Shown: piece after piece, positions 1 through 9,450 of the stretch | Layout of the letters: each line of letters begins with the position of its first letter | Numbering within the stretch: position 1 is the stretch's first letter | DNA from: Microbulbifer agarilyticus S89 | GTDB lineage: Bacteria; Pseudomonadota; Gammaproteobacteria; Pseudomonadales; Cellvibrionaceae | Length of the DNA stretch: 64,000 nucleotides | Direction of reading: 5' to 3' | NCBI RefSeq assembly: GCF_000220505.1 | Contig: NZ_AFPJ01000019.1 | Coordinates: 30,288 to 94,287 of the forward strand | Translations under genes and position numbers: made by a program | Notes under the pieces: model-generated | Told to the model about the DNA's origin: nothing | Databases searched by the model: none | What the model saw: only the letters and a program-made list of their open reading frames with translations

Positions 1-579
1 CCGCAGTTTCTGGGCGTACATATGACCGCGGTAAATGATGCTGACATTGCCCTGATCAGCAAAACCGGCGCCCATATCAGTCACTGCCCCAGGTCCAACC
101 TCAAGCTCGCCTCCGGTTTCACCCCGGTGGCCAAACTGCTGGAGGCCGACATCAATGTATCCATCGGTACCGATGGCCCCGCCAGCAACAATGGCCTCGA
201 CATGCTCATCGAGACCAACACCGCGGCACTGCTCGCCAAGGCAGTTTCCGGCGATGCCAGCGCCCTGCCCGCCCACCAGGCCCTGGCCATGGCGACGATC
301 AATGGCGCGCGCGCACTCGGCATCGATGAAGTGACTGGCAGCCTTGAAGCCGGCAAAGCCGCAGATCTATGCGCGATCGACCTTAGCGCCATCGAGCAGC
401 ACCCTCTGCACGACCCGACCTCCCAGCTGATTTACACCGCCAACGGCCACAACGTGCGCAATGTGTGGGTGGCGGGCAAGCAACTGCTGAAGGACCGGGT
501 GCTCACCACGATGAATGAAGTCGAACTGAAGCAACGGGCAGAGATGTGGCGTGATAGAATCGCCGGTCTGTCCAAGTAA
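1..579 (+). CDS. mtaD: TRZ/ATZ-family deaminase (MTA/SAH deaminase-like), 5' end outside window
   Basis: C-terminal 192 residues of an amidohydrolase of the 5-methylthioadenosine/S-adenosylhomocysteine deaminase group; the reading frame is open to base 1, so the gene starts upstream. Visible features are a metal-site His in VHMT, the motif [12 protein letters not shown] and the metal-binding Asp in GTDG, followed by the usual [10 protein letters not shown] beta-sandwich segment. These enzymes deaminate adenine nucleosides arising from S-adenosylmethionine use. The gene ends 11 bases before ubiG. The order deaminase, ubiG, mupP, yciK matches Pseudomonas aeruginosa PA3170-PA3173, which supports the call. 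The precise substrate (methylthioadenosine, SAH or another purine) cannot be read from the sequence. Confidence 0.85.
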   Translation, partial: PQFLGVHMTAVNDADIALISKTGAHISHCPRSNLKLASGFTPVAKLLEADINVSIGTDGPASNNGLDMLIETNTAALLAKAVSGDASALPAHQALAMATINGARALGIDEVTGSLEAGKAADLCAIDLSAIEQHPLHDPTSQLIYTANGHNVRNVWVAGKQLLKDRVLTTMNEVELKQRAEMWRDRIAGLSK

Positions 580-590
580 GCAGGGCCAAA

Positions 591-1295
591 ATGACCAACG
601 TAGATCCGGCGGAAATCGCCAAATTTGAACAACTTGCGAGCCGCTGGTGGGATCAGCAGGGTGAATTCAAACCCCTGCACGAGATCAACCCGCTGCGCGC
701 CAACTATATTGATCAGCGCGCCCCCGTTGCCGGCAAAAAGCTCCTCGATGTGGGTTGTGGCGGCGGTATTCTGTCGGAAGCCATGGCCCAGCGCGGCGCC
801 GAGGTAACCGGCATCGATATGGGCGAAGCCCCCCTGAATGTGGCCAAGTTACACGCTCTTGAAAGCGGTGTATCCATTGATTACCGACGCATCCTGGTAG
901 AGGAGCTCGCCGAGAAAGCTCCTGCCAGCTTCGACATCGTCACCTGCCTGGAAATGCTGGAGCATGTGCCGGACCCAGCCTCTGTGATCCGCGCCTGCGC
1001 AAAACTGGTCAAACCCGGCGGCCATGTGTTTTTCTCCACCATCAACCGCACGCCAAAAGGCTGGCTGTTTGCGGTGGTTGGCGCAGAGTACGTGTTGCGC
1101 CTGCTCCCCAAGGGCACCCACGAATACGCCAAATTCATCCGCCCGTCAGAGCTCGGCCGCTGGGTCCGTGAAGCGGACCTGCAAGCGCGCGACATCACCG
1201 GTATGACCTACAATCCCCTCACCAAGCAGTACAAACTGAACCCGAGGGACGTCGACGTGAATTACCTGATGCACACCACTCGCCCGGCGGAATAA
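591..1295 (+). CDS. ubiG: Ubiquinone biosynthesis O-methyltransferase UbiG
   Basis: 234 residues, the normal UbiG length. It performs both O-methylation steps of ubiquinone synthesis with S-adenosylmethionine. The N-terminus carries the family signature [10 protein letters not shown], followed by SAM motif I (LLDVGCGGG, residues 49-57), the acidic motif II region (VTGIDMG) and the late motif [14 protein letters not shown]. The C-terminal block with THEYAKFI and DVDVNYL is typical of UbiG rather than of generic methyltransferases. It lies 11 bases after the deaminase and 19 before mupP, so the four genes are probably one transcript. It is expected to associate with the cytoplasmic face of the inner membrane. 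Confidence 0.97.
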   Translation: MTNVDPAEIAKFEQLASRWWDQQGEFKPLHEINPLRANYIDQRAPVAGKKLLDVGCGGGILSEAMAQRGAEVTGIDMGEAPLNVAKLHALESGVSIDYRRILVEELAEKAPASFDIVTCLEMLEHVPDPASVIRACAKLVKPGGHVFFSTINRTPKGWLFAVVGAEYVLRLLPKGTHEYAKFIRPSELGRWVREADLQARDITGMTYNPLTKQYKLNPRDVDVNYLMHTTRPAE

Positions 1296-1314
1296 CTCCA
1301 GAAGTACCCCATTT

Positions 1315-1980
1315 ATGAAAGCTGTACTCTTCGACCTCGACGGCACCCTGTTCGATACCGCTCCGGACTTCGTGGTGGTGCTCAACCAGCTGCGCGAGCA
1401 GGAACAATTGCCGCCACTGGCCGATGCCACTATTCGCGAGGTTGTATCCAATGGCGCGCGCGCCATGGTCCGTCTCGGTTTTGGGGTAGACGAAGGCGAA
1501 CATGGCTTCGACACACTGCGCCAACGCCTGCTGGACCTCTATCTGATGCATCTGGCGAGACACACGGTACCGTTCCCCGGTATTGAGCGCCTGCTGAATG
1601 AACTCGCCGAAAACGACATTGCCTGGGGCGTTGTCACCAACAAACCATCGGCGTACACCATTCCCCTGATGCAAGCGTTTGCGCACCTGCCCACACCAGG
1701 GGCCATTATCTGCCCGGATGACGTCACCAATCGCAAGCCGGACCCGGAGCCCATTCTGCTCGCCTGCAGCCGCATTGGCTGCCAGCCGACGGAATCCGTT
1801 TATGTAGGCGACCACGAGCGCGACATCATGGCCGGCCGCGCTGCGGGCATGCCCACCATCGCCTGCAGCTATGGCTATATCGACAGCGGCGACGATCCAG
1901 AAAACTGGCAGGCGGATCATGTGATCCATCACGCCGATGAAATCTGGCCACTGCTGCAACAGCACTACCTGAACAAATAA
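1315..1980 (+). CDS. mupP: HAD phosphatase, probable MurNAc-6-phosphate phosphatase MupP (Gph-like)
   Basis: 221-residue haloacid-dehalogenase phosphatase. HAD motif I is FDLDGTLFD (nucleophile Asp plus acid/base Asp), motif II is the Thr of VVTNKP, motif III is the Lys of NRKPDP, and motif IV is VGDHERD. Sequence alone resembles phosphoglycolate phosphatase, but the position between ubiG and yciK is that of P. aeruginosa MupP, which dephosphorylates N-acetylmuramate-6-phosphate in the AmgK/MurU peptidoglycan-recycling route. MupP is preferred on this synteny. A MurQ-type etherase that would compete for the same substrate is encoded at 10418. A Gph role remains possible. Confidence 0.8.
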   Translation: MKAVLFDLDGTLFDTAPDFVVVLNQLREQEQLPPLADATIREVVSNGARAMVRLGFGVDEGEHGFDTLRQRLLDLYLMHLARHTVPFPGIERLLNELAENDIAWGVVTNKPSAYTIPLMQAFAHLPTPGAIICPDDVTNRKPDPEPILLACSRIGCQPTESVYVGDHERDIMAGRAAGMPTIACSYGYIDSGDDPENWQADHVIHHADEIWPLLQQHYLNK

Positions 1981-2011
1981 TTACACTTTCTATCGTTGAG
2001 CCTGAATTCTG

Positions 2012-2767
2012 ATGTCTGAAATCATCACCAACTACCAAGCGCCCGCAGACCTGCTGAAAGATAAAATTATTCTAGTGACCGGTGCCGGCGACGGCATTGG
2101 CCGCGCTACCGCAAAAGCCTGCGCCGCCCACGGCGCCACCGTTATCCTGCTCGGCCGCACCGTATCCAAACTGGAAGCCGTTTACGACGAAATTGAAGCA
2201 GCCGGTGGCCCCAAGCCCGCCATCCTGCCCGTTGATCTATCTGACGTGCGCTGGGAACAGCTGGAATATCTGGCCCAGGGGGTGGACCAGGAGTTTGGCC
2301 GCCTTGACGGCCTGGTGCACTGCGCCGGCGTGCTCGGCCAGCGCACCCCGATTGCCAACTACCACTACGCCAACTGGCAACAGGTGATGCAAATCAATGT
2401 GAACGCGGCGTTTGGCCTGACGAAGGCCATGCTGCCACTACTGGAAGAATCCAAAGCGGGCTCAATCATTTTTACCAGCTCCAGCGTGGGCCTTAAAGGG
2501 CGTGCATACTGGGGCGCTTACTCGGTGTCAAAATTTGCCACCGAAGGCCTGATGCAGGTCTTGGCAGACGAAGTGGATGGCGTTTCCAACATCCGCGTCA
2601 ACAGCGTCAACCCCGGCGCCACCCGCACCAATATGCGTGCCGCCGCCTACCCGGCAGAAGACCCGGCAACCGTCACCACTCCGGAAGACATTATGCCGAC
2701 CTATCTGTACCTGATGGGCGACGATAGCCTCGGGGTAAGCGGCAAACAATTTAACGCACAAAGCTAA
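2012..2767 (+). CDS. yciK: YciK-family short-chain oxidoreductase
   Basis: 251-residue classical SDR. The cofactor-binding glycine motif TGAGDGIG is at residues 24-31, the NAG-equivalent is CAGVLG, the catalytic Ser is in FTSSSVG and the catalytic pair is YSVSK. The C-terminus ends GKQFNAQS, as in YciK. The enzyme is predicted to use NAD(P)H on an unknown substrate; the family has no settled physiological role. It closes the mtaD-ubiG-mupP-yciK block, 31 bases after mupP, and a GC-rich inverted repeat lies 16 bases past its stop codon. Confidence 0.92.
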   Translation: MSEIITNYQAPADLLKDKIILVTGAGDGIGRATAKACAAHGATVILLGRTVSKLEAVYDEIEAAGGPKPAILPVDLSDVRWEQLEYLAQGVDQEFGRLDGLVHCAGVLGQRTPIANYHYANWQQVMQINVNAAFGLTKAMLPLLEESKAGSIIFTSSSVGLKGRAYWGAYSVSKFATEGLMQVLADEVDGVSNIRVNSVNPGATRTNMRAAAYPAEDPATVTTPEDIMPTYLYLMGDDSLGVSGKQFNAQS

Positions 2768-2782
2768 ATAATCACCTGCCCA

Positions 2783-2808
2783 GCTCAACCCGCCAGCGCG
2801 GGTTGAGC
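2783..2808 (+). terminator. Hairpin after yciK (no U-tract)
   Basis: Perfect 11-bp inverted repeat, arms 2783-2793 and 2798-2808, with loop CAGC. It lies just past the yciK stop codon where the plus-strand block ends. The following bases are C-rich, not T-rich, so it may stabilise the 3' end or assist Rho-dependent termination rather than act as an intrinsic terminator. Confidence 0.5.
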
Positions 2809-3436
2809 CGCCCCCCACATGCGCCGCGCATGCGAGCAATGGCCAAACAACAACCATACCTATCTAAATCGCTCTGGCAGGAAAATCCGCTGCCTTAGCG
2901 AATCACAGCCTGCACTCTATTACCCCAACACCAAAGTGATAACGCGGTGTTAGCAGTGGAACTGCGAAAATATTAAACAGCAAAGTCATGGTCCAGTAAC
3001 AAGTGTCAACAGCCCAACTGATGATTGAGCAAAGGTGACCCATAGAATTCTCACCAAACATAAGCGATAAATAAACACTATCAACTATCGCCAGGCTTAC
3101 TAGTAACAATACTTTTTACATACAGCTTCCAGCTTCAACTCACTCATACATAAATTAAGGTTGTCGCCATTTCTCTATGAATAATTCTAATTACTCCTCC
3201 CTTCTACCCCGACACTTAAGAATTTAAAGATTAAAAAATGGAATGTATAAATAAACACCTATGTTATTATAAATATTCATTCAAGCCATTTGCTAACTCA
3301 CTCAAACAGCATCAATTTAGCCCCCAAATATCTTGAGTTTTATGCCGTTACAATCCGGCAATTTGGTAGTTAAATTTGAAACACCAAAATAGATACTCCA
3401 CTTCTACTAAAGTGGTATTCGATAAGTAGGGATACA
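2809..3436. other. AT-rich intergenic stretch upstream of the propeller lipoprotein
   Basis: About 630 bases without a convincing gene. From about 2880 on it is clearly AT-richer than the flanking coding DNA, especially 3100-3400. The only ORFs are short and lack ribosome-binding sites. It probably carries the promoter of the gene at 3437; several AT-rich hexamers could serve as a -10 box and I cannot choose among them. Confidence 0.6.
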
Positions 3437-5395
3437 ATGCAACCTCAAAATAACCGAACCCCGATCCAGGCTTTTAGCCTCCTCCGTGGATTCTTATCTT
3501 TGATTTCCACAGCGGTTTTACTTTCTGCCTGTGGCGGAGGGGGCTCATCCTCCGGGGCAAATAACAACACTGGGAATCAAAGCAATTCCGTAACGGAAGA
3601 GCAGTTTTCCTCAGCGACTATTCAGGCCGGCCCGGCTCCCAAACAAATTACATTTTCATGGAATTTTAATGGCAATGCAGCCGGATATCGGCTTGAATCA
3701 AACCCGGATGGAGTCTCCGGCTATCACATAGTCGACCTAAACGGGGACGGAATTATCGATGAAGCGGATGAGCTTGCGTCCGATGCGGAAGACTTCACAA
3801 TGGTTCTACCGCTCCATTTGACCGACCCGCTCTACACTCGCTATCAGCTGGTCGCAATCGATGCTTCCTCACAAGAAATTGCCAGGAGTGACGAAATACC
3901 TCTCCTACAAATCCGAGTAGAGTCACTGGTTGGGTATATCAAAGCATCAAATGCCGAAGCTAATGACAGGTTCGGATACCCCGTTGCCTTATCCACTGAT
4001 GGTAACACCCTCGCTGTTGGTGCTTTTGGAGAAGATAGTAGTGCCAATAAAGTTAGTATCGACGGCACTGGAGAAACTGACAACTCGTCTTCTTCTAGAG
4101 GGGCGGTGTATGTGTTTACAAAGGTGGATGGCATATGGTCACAGCAAGCATATATAAAGGCATCCAACGGAGAGGCGGGTGATTTTTTCGGCAGATGGGC
4201 TCTCGCAATTTCTGCAGACGGTAATACACTCGCGGTCGGCGCCAACCAAGAAGATAGTGGCGCCAGCGCGATCAGCAATGACGGCGCTGGCGAAAATGAT
4301 AATAGTATCGAAGATGCTGGCGCGGTCTATATATTTCAACGCACAGAAACCAATTGGGAACAACAGGCGTACATTAAGGCTTCCAACCCTGGCCCAAGAG
4401 ACTCTTTTGGTGTTGCGGTAGCCATTGCCGCCGACGGTAACACCCTCGTTGTCGGTGCCAATTTAGAAGACGGCGGCACGGTAGGAATTAGCAGCGACCC
4501 ATCCGCGCAACTTGATGACTCTACGCGAGCCAGCGGAGCTGCATACATCTTTCAGCGCGCAGGAACGCTCTGGTCGCAGGAGGCATACATAAAGGCATCG
4601 AACACTGGCATCGAGGACTTTTTCGGTACATCAGTAGCCATTTCTGCGGACGGCTACGGTGTCGCCATCGGTGCTAGCGAAGAATCCAGTGGCGCCCAAG
4701 AAATCAGCACCGACGGCGCAGGCGAAAGCGACAATAGCAAAACCAGTTCTGGTGCCGCCTATCTCTTTACAAAAGATGACACAGGGTGGAGACAGGAGGC
4801 CTACATCAAAGGCTCAAATTCCTCTAGTGAAGATCGCTTTGGCGAGACTGTTAGCCTCTCACCTGATGGTACCACCCTTGCTGTTACCGCGATTAGTGAT
4901 GAATACTATAGTTCTTGCGATCCTCATGATGTTTATGCCCCTAGTTATGCCGGTGCAGTTTATGTTTTTGCACGCGGTGAATCTGGCTGGTCAGAAGAAA
5001 AATATATCAAACCTGAGCAAATAGAGTGCGAGGACTTTTTCGGAAATTCACTCAGCCTCTCAACCGATGGGAGCCTGCTGGCCATTGGTGCACCGGGTGA
5101 AGACGGCGCGTCTACGGGTATTTCCACCAATAGCAGTGGACTGAGCGATAATAGCAGCCGGAACGCCGGCGCCGTCTATCTTTACCAGAGAAGCGAATCT
5201 GAGTGGTCGCAAATCGCATATATAAAGGCCCCCAACACCGATGCGGGGGATCTTTTTGGGACCGCCACCGCTTTAAGTTCAGACGGGAAAACCCTGGTTA
5301 TTGGTGCTTCCGGAGAAGACAGCTCTGCCACCGGTATACAGGGTGAGCAACAGGATAATGAAGCGAAGGGCTCCGGAGCCGTTTACGTTTACTAG
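3437..5395 (+). CDS. Lipoprotein with seven FG-GAP-like propeller repeats and a Ca-binding loop
   Basis: 652 residues. Residues 1-32 form a lipoprotein signal with lipobox LSAC (Cys32), then a Gly/Ser/Asn linker. Residues 70-98 look like a fibronectin-III-type strand set, followed by an EF-hand/dockerin-like loop DLNGDGIIDEAD (100-111). From about residue 166 there are seven repeats of roughly 65-75 residues. Each begins with YIK(A/G)SN or a variant, continues with FG...LS.DG.TLAVGA..ED and ends GAVY(V/I/L)F. Seven such units close a beta-propeller, as in integrin alpha N-terminal domains. Repeat five lacks the usual central segment and has a Cys that could pair with one in repeat six. With Gly after Cys32, outer-membrane anchoring is expected. 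Codon use is AT-richer than its neighbours, suggesting transfer. Binding partner unknown. Confidence 0.85.
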   Translation: MQPQNNRTPIQAFSLLRGFLSLISTAVLLSACGGGGSSSGANNNTGNQSNSVTEEQFSSATIQAGPAPKQITFSWNFNGNAAGYRLESNPDGVSGYHIVDLNGDGIIDEADELASDAEDFTMVLPLHLTDPLYTRYQLVAIDASSQEIARSDEIPLLQIRVESLVGYIKASNAEANDRFGYPVALSTDGNTLAVGAFGEDSSANKVSIDGTGETDNSSSSRGAVYVFTKVDGIWSQQAYIKASNGEAGDFFGRWALAISADGNTLAVGANQEDSGASAISNDGAGENDNSIEDAGAVYIFQRTETNWEQQAYIKASNPGPRDSFGVAVAIAADGNTLVVGANLEDGGTVGISSDPSAQLDDSTRASGAAYIFQRAGTLWSQEAYIKASNTGIEDFFGTSVAISADGYGVAIGASEESSGAQEISTDGAGESDNSKTSSGAAYLFTKDDTGWRQEAYIKGSNSSSEDRFGETVSLSPDGTTLAVTAISDEYYSSCDPHDVYAPSYAGAVYVFARGESGWSEEKYIKPEQIECEDFFGNSLSLSTDGSLLAIGAPGEDGASTGISTNSSGLSDNSSRNAGAVYLYQRSESEWSQIAYIKAPNTDAGDLFGTATALSSDGKTLVIGASGEDSSATGIQGEQQDNEAKGSGAVYVY

Positions 5396-5460
5396 TAATT
5401 GGGCAAACACTGAAAGCATGTTTTGCTGAGTTGAAATAGACTGGATTCTGGGTTGTTTTC

Positions 5461-5489
5461 AGCCGCAGGGTTAATACTCCTCTGCGGCT
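5461..5489. terminator. Weak hairpin between convergent genes
   Basis: Inverted repeat with arms 5461-5468 and 5482-5489 (AGCCGCAG/CTGCGGCT) between the stop codons of the propeller lipoprotein and the amidohydrolase. Neither side has a clear T-run, so its role as a terminator is tentative. Confidence 0.3.
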
Positions 5490-5521
5490 TACCACCTTCA
5501 ACAAGAAGCCTCTACCTATTT

Positions 5522-7300
5522 CTAGGCTTCTGGCATTTTTAGCCCGACAACTTCACGGTTTACCAGGAACTTCCCATAGTCGCTGGAAGAACCAAAATCG
5601 GCAGCGAAGTTATCTTCGGTAGCGCCCTCTTTTTGATAAACGATATTACCGTTTACCAGGGTTGCCTCAACCGCATCGTCGTTGCGTTTGACCAGGCGAT
5701 CCATACCGAAGCCTTCCATCGGCGCTTCGTGGATCTGATCCACATCATCGTTTACACCTTCAGGATTCAGGATCACCACGTCGGCGCGATCCCCCTCACG
5801 GATGTAGCCGGCGCTCAGGCCGAACCAGCTGCCCAAGTCACCGGTGAGCTTGTGCACGGCTTCGGCATTGGTCATAAACGGTGAACCCGCTTTTTCCGCA
5901 TCGAACACATACTTCAGCATGCGCAGCGGGAAGTTGTACATGGCGAGCGAACGAATATGCGCCCCGCTATCGCCAAAGCCAATATGCGTCGAGGGGCTCT
6001 TGATGAGCTTTTGCATAATGTGCGGGCGCGCATTGGAGTAATTGGTTTTCCAGCGCAGCTGCTCTTTGTATTTGGTCGCCAAGTCGAAGTAGGCATCGAC
6101 GGGATCTACACCATAGGTATCGGCAATTTCTTTGAAGTTCTTGCCCACCAGGGACTCGTCCGGGCAATGGGTGATCCAACCATCGCTAAAGTCGCGGTGC
6201 CAAAGACCCACGGTGAAGATCTCGGAGATATGCTTCTTGAACTCCTTGCGGAATTCCGGCTCGTTAATCTTCTTGTACAGCTCGGACTCGTCTTTCATGT
6301 CCCGCAACAAAGCGCCGGTCTCAAACTCCTCAAACGCATTCACATTCAACCCTTCCAGGTGCACCGTGAACGGCGCTGGCAGGGTCTGCCAGCGGTAGTT
6401 GCCACGCAGCACTTTGTTCGCCAGCCAGCCGCTGGCGCGGGTAATGAGATGCAGGAACGGGTTGGACTTTAGATCCAGCGCGGTCAACATCGTGACCTTC
6501 ATCGGTTTGCGGAACAGACCATGGGCCTGCCACAGGAAGCCAAACACATTCACTTTCTTCACCGCGTCCGGCGCGCCCTGCAGGATGGCACCGCGGCGAC
6601 GCAGAATCTTGAACAGGCGCTTGAACTCCCACCAGGTGGAGAAGGTTGATGGCAACGGCTGGCTCCAGGCACGCTCGCCGTCCATTTTATCCAGCTTGGT
6701 GGTCATCATGGACATGCCAACGCAACCCGCATCCAGCGCCTCTTCCAGCATGCGCTCCATTGCCTGCATTTCCTCTTCGGTCGGCTTTACGTCGCTGGTA
6801 GCACGGTCGATACCCATCGCCGCTACACGCATATCGCTGTGACCGATAAAGCTCAAAACGTTAGGGCCCAGTGGATGCTGGTCATAGAACTCGCGGTAAC
6901 CCTTGGCATCGGTCCACTGCTTTTTTTCAAACAGGATTGGCAATACCGCCTCACGAGGTACCGCCTCAACCCGCGTAAACAGATCGGAGCAGTCTTCCGC
7001 GGCACTATTCACCATAGAGATGGAGCAGGAACCAATGGCGATGGAGGTCACACCGTGACGCACGGATTCTTTGAGCGCAGGCGCGGCAACGACCTCGGCA
7101 TCATAGTGGCTGTGAATCTCGAGAAACCCCGGGGTTACCCATTTGCCCGCTGCATCAATAACGTTGCCGGCCGCAGATTCATCGAACGGCTGTTCACTGA
7201 CCTTCGCGATTTTTCCATCTTTGATCGCAACGTGGGCCAGTTTTTCCTTAGCCTTGGAGCCATCAAAATAAGTACCATTTTTAATAATGATGTCGTACAT
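5522..7300 (-). CDS. D-aminoacylase / N-acyl-D-amino-acid deacylase family amidohydrolase
   Basis: 592 residues of the subtype-III amidohydrolase group. The N-terminal beta-sandwich strand starts MYDIIIKNG. The metal motif HSHYD is at residues 63-67, a likely metal-ligand Cys is at 92 in IGSCSIS, and the catalytic Asp lies in GFGDSGAH. The C-terminus has the usual GDRADVVILNPE segment. Members hydrolyse N-acyl-D-amino acids or related amides; many remain uncharacterised, so the substrate is open. It follows a TSUP permease (gap 29) and a bile-acid-type symporter (gap 21) on the same strand, which suggests uptake and hydrolysis of an organic-acid amide. No signal peptide is seen, so it should be cytoplasmic. 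Confidence 0.8.
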   Translation of the reverse strand: MYDIIIKNGTYFDGSKAKEKLAHVAIKDGKIAKVSEQPFDESAAGNVIDAAGKWVTPGFLEIHSHYDAEVVAAPALKESVRHGVTSIAIGSCSISMVNSAAEDCSDLFTRVEAVPREAVLPILFEKKQWTDAKGYREFYDQHPLGPNVLSFIGHSDMRVAAMGIDRATSDVKPTEEEMQAMERMLEEALDAGCVGMSMMTTKLDKMDGERAWSQPLPSTFSTWWEFKRLFKILRRRGAILQGAPDAVKKVNVFGFLWQAHGLFRKPMKVTMLTALDLKSNPFLHLITRASGWLANKVLRGNYRWQTLPAPFTVHLEGLNVNAFEEFETGALLRDMKDESELYKKINEPEFRKEFKKHISEIFTVGLWHRDFSDGWITHCPDESLVGKNFKEIADTYGVDPVDAYFDLATKYKEQLRWKTNYSNARPHIMQKLIKSPSTHIGFGDSGAHIRSLAMYNFPLRMLKYVFDAEKAGSPFMTNAEAVHKLTGDLGSWFGLSAGYIREGDRADVVILNPEGVNDDVDQIHEAPMEGFGMDRLVKRNDDAVEATLVNGNIVYQKEGATEDNFAADFGSSSDYGKFLVNREVVGLKMPEA

Positions 7301-7329
7301 AGATGCGATACCGCCAATTCTACTTATCG

Positions 7330-8073
7330 TTATTGAGTGAGATAGCGACTGGCGATCAGGATCACGCCGGTCACAAACAGCAGGGTGTAGACCCCGATTC
7401 TGAAGTGGTTTTCATTCAAGCGGTCGTGCAGGTAATTACCCAGCTTTACGGCAATCACCAACAGCGGCAGATACCAAACCACATTGATCAGTAACGGCTG
7501 CATGCGTCCGTCCAGTAAAAATGCAGTAAACAGCAGACAGTTCATGCTGAACCACACGGTGACCATGGTGGCGCGGAAACGGGCCTTATCGATTTTGGTA
7601 CCGGCGACCGCATACACCAGCAGCGGACCGCCACTGGCAAACAGACCATGGGTGATGCCCGCGAAGTAGGTAATCAATCGTGTCAGCCAGGCAGGCTTGG
7701 CACGGTCATCAAACTGGTGGTACAGGCGGTACAGCTCCCGGCCGGAGAACCAGATAATCAGCACCCCCAGCGCCTGCTTGAGGAACTCTTCATCCAGATA
7801 AGGTTTGGCAAAGTACCCGGTCAGGGTACCGAGCAGCATGCCCGGCAAAATGGTTTTGAACAGCAGCGGCAAGTCGATGTTGTGCCGGTTTTTGAATGCC
7901 AGGGTGCTGGTCATGGGAATATTCAGTGCCACCAGAATCGGCAAAATCATATCGATTGGCAGGAACAACAGCCCCAGAGACAGTGCCACCACGATGCTGC
8001 CAAAACCGGTAATCGCCTCCAGCGTAAAGGCCAGTAAAATAATGAGGCCAAAGAGAACCCAAAGGATTTCCAC
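7330..8073 (-). CDS. TSUP (TauE/SafE) family membrane permease
   Basis: 247 residues, almost entirely hydrophobic, with about eight membrane segments in two related halves. The N-terminal half has the family pattern E.ITGFGSIVVALSLGLLFLP, and the second half has AGITHGLFASGGPLLV. TSUP proteins move sulfite, sulfoacetate or other small organic anions, generally outward or by proton coupling; the substrate here is unknown. The GTG start at 8073 is chosen because AGGAG lies 8 bases upstream. The gene is the middle member of the operon with the symporter and the amidohydrolase. Confidence 0.88.
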   Translation of the reverse strand: MEILWVLFGLIILLAFTLEAITGFGSIVVALSLGLLFLPIDMILPILVALNIPMTSTLAFKNRHNIDLPLLFKTILPGMLLGTLTGYFAKPYLDEEFLKQALGVLIIWFSGRELYRLYHQFDDRAKPAWLTRLITYFAGITHGLFASGGPLLVYAVAGTKIDKARFRATMVTVWFSMNCLLFTAFLLDGRMQPLLINVVWYLPLLVIAVKLGNYLHDRLNENHFRIGVYTLLFVTGVILIASRYLTQ

Positions 8074-8094
8074 TACTACAACTCCTGAAATCGC

Positions 8095-9021
8095 TTACGC
8101 TTTATTTTGAATCTGATGGGTTTGCACGGGGGCGTCTACGGGCCGGCGGGACCAATAGGTAGACAAGGTGATACCACTGACCAGATGCCAGACACCCCAG
8201 AAACCAGCGATCAGCAGCATGCCCGACGCATTGGGGAAGAAGGTGAAGATGATGACCAGCGCGAGAGCGCCGTTCTGAATGCCCACTTCCAGGGAAATTG
8301 CTCGACAATCCGCTGGTGGCAGGCCCGACAACTTGGCCCCCCAATAGCCCAGGAAAAGGGCCAGGGCGTTGTGGGCAACGACCAGGAAGAAAAACAAATT
8401 GAAGTGCTGCAAGAACTGATCGGTATTCTTGAAGAAAGCGATCGCCGCAAGCAGTAGCATCAAGCCCATGGCAAACAGGCGCAGGGGCTTTTCTACTTTT
8501 CGTGACAGGCCCGGAAAGCGCCCGCCTACCAGCATCCCCAGCATCAGGGGCACGCCGAGCACCATAATCACCACCAACAGCAAACCGACCGGATCCATGG
8601 CGATTTCGGTCAGCAGTGGACGGGTATGGGGGTTCAGCCAGGAATACAGGGCAAAGTTGAGTGGCGTCAGTACGCTGGCAGCAACGCTGGATACCGCGGT
8701 CATACTGACGGAAACGGCAACATTCCCGCGCGCCACCCAGGTCATGATATTGGAGAAGGTGCCACCGGGGCATGAGGCGACCAGCATCATGCCCATGGCC
8801 AGCATTGGATCAATTCTGAGGAACCAGGTCGCGGCACAAGTAGCCGCCGGCAAAATCAGAAACTGCAATACCAGCCCGATAATAGGTGCCTTGGGGTTCC
8901 TGGCAATGCGCTTGAAATCGTCGGGTTTGAGCTCCAGTGAAACACCGAACATCATGATGGCAATCATGACGTTGAGCGCAACGAGCGTCTCGGGATTGAA
9001 GTCGAGGGAGACTGGGTCCAT
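8095..9021 (-). CDS. Bile acid:sodium symporter (BASS) family transporter
   Basis: 308 residues from ATG 9021. The longest frame begins at 9165, but its extra 48 residues are Ser/Gly/Arg-rich and not membrane-like; starting at MDPVSLDFN gives the usual BASS length. About ten membrane segments are visible, with family signatures MFGVSLELK, SCPGGTFSN and the sodium-site-like segment EVGIQNGALALVI. BASS proteins import organic acids with sodium; bacterial substrates range from bile acids to pantoate and keto acids. It heads the operon with the TSUP permease and the amidohydrolase, so it may import the substrate of the latter. Confidence 0.88.
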   Translation of the reverse strand: MDPVSLDFNPETLVALNVMIAIMMFGVSLELKPDDFKRIARNPKAPIIGLVLQFLILPAATCAATWFLRIDPMLAMGMMLVASCPGGTFSNIMTWVARGNVAVSVSMTAVSSVAASVLTPLNFALYSWLNPHTRPLLTEIAMDPVGLLLVVIMVLGVPLMLGMLVGGRFPGLSRKVEKPLRLFAMGLMLLLAAIAFFKNTDQFLQHFNLFFFLVVAHNALALFLGYWGAKLSGLPPADCRAISLEVGIQNGALALVIIFTFFPNASGMLLIAGFWGVWHLVSGITLSTYWSRRPVDAPVQTHQIQNKA

Positions 9022-9450
9022 ACCACCGCCGCTATCGTTATTATTGAATCTCCCAGAGGAGCTGCCCCCCAGACGCGCAGAGATCCAATGAATTCTCGGC
9101 ATACGGGGACAGTTTCCTGACGGGCCTAAAGCATATGCCAACCGCCGCGCGTTATCGTAGGTCAAATAAGGACATGCAATTGTCCGTTAAAGACCAGCCC
9201 CACAGCGACCGACAGCCAGCTCGCAGGAACTGGCGACGCCCACACTAGGCAAGTCGCACCAGATTTGCAATCAATCAAATACTCTACATGTCCGTATTTG
9301 ACGAAGATATAGGGCACATGGGACAGCGCGGACAAAATTGTCATGCAGATCATACGAATCGGCTATTCCCTCCTCCCCACCCACTGCCGGACAATCCCAC
9401 CACCCTATATTTCCATTTCCTTCCCTTTTGCCACCCACAGCAGGTAACGC
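9022..9450. other. Divergent intergenic region
   Basis: About 430 bases between the BASS symporter and the metallo-beta-lactamase-fold gene. The only frame is the dubious N-terminal extension of the symporter. Promoters for both directions should lie here, but I cannot name convincing boxes. Confidence 0.5.

Noticed and set aside
9022-9165. N-terminal 48-residue extension of the BASS symporter
   Set aside because: Ser/Gly/Arg-rich, not hydrophobic and makes the protein longer than the family; the internal ATG at 9021 fits better.
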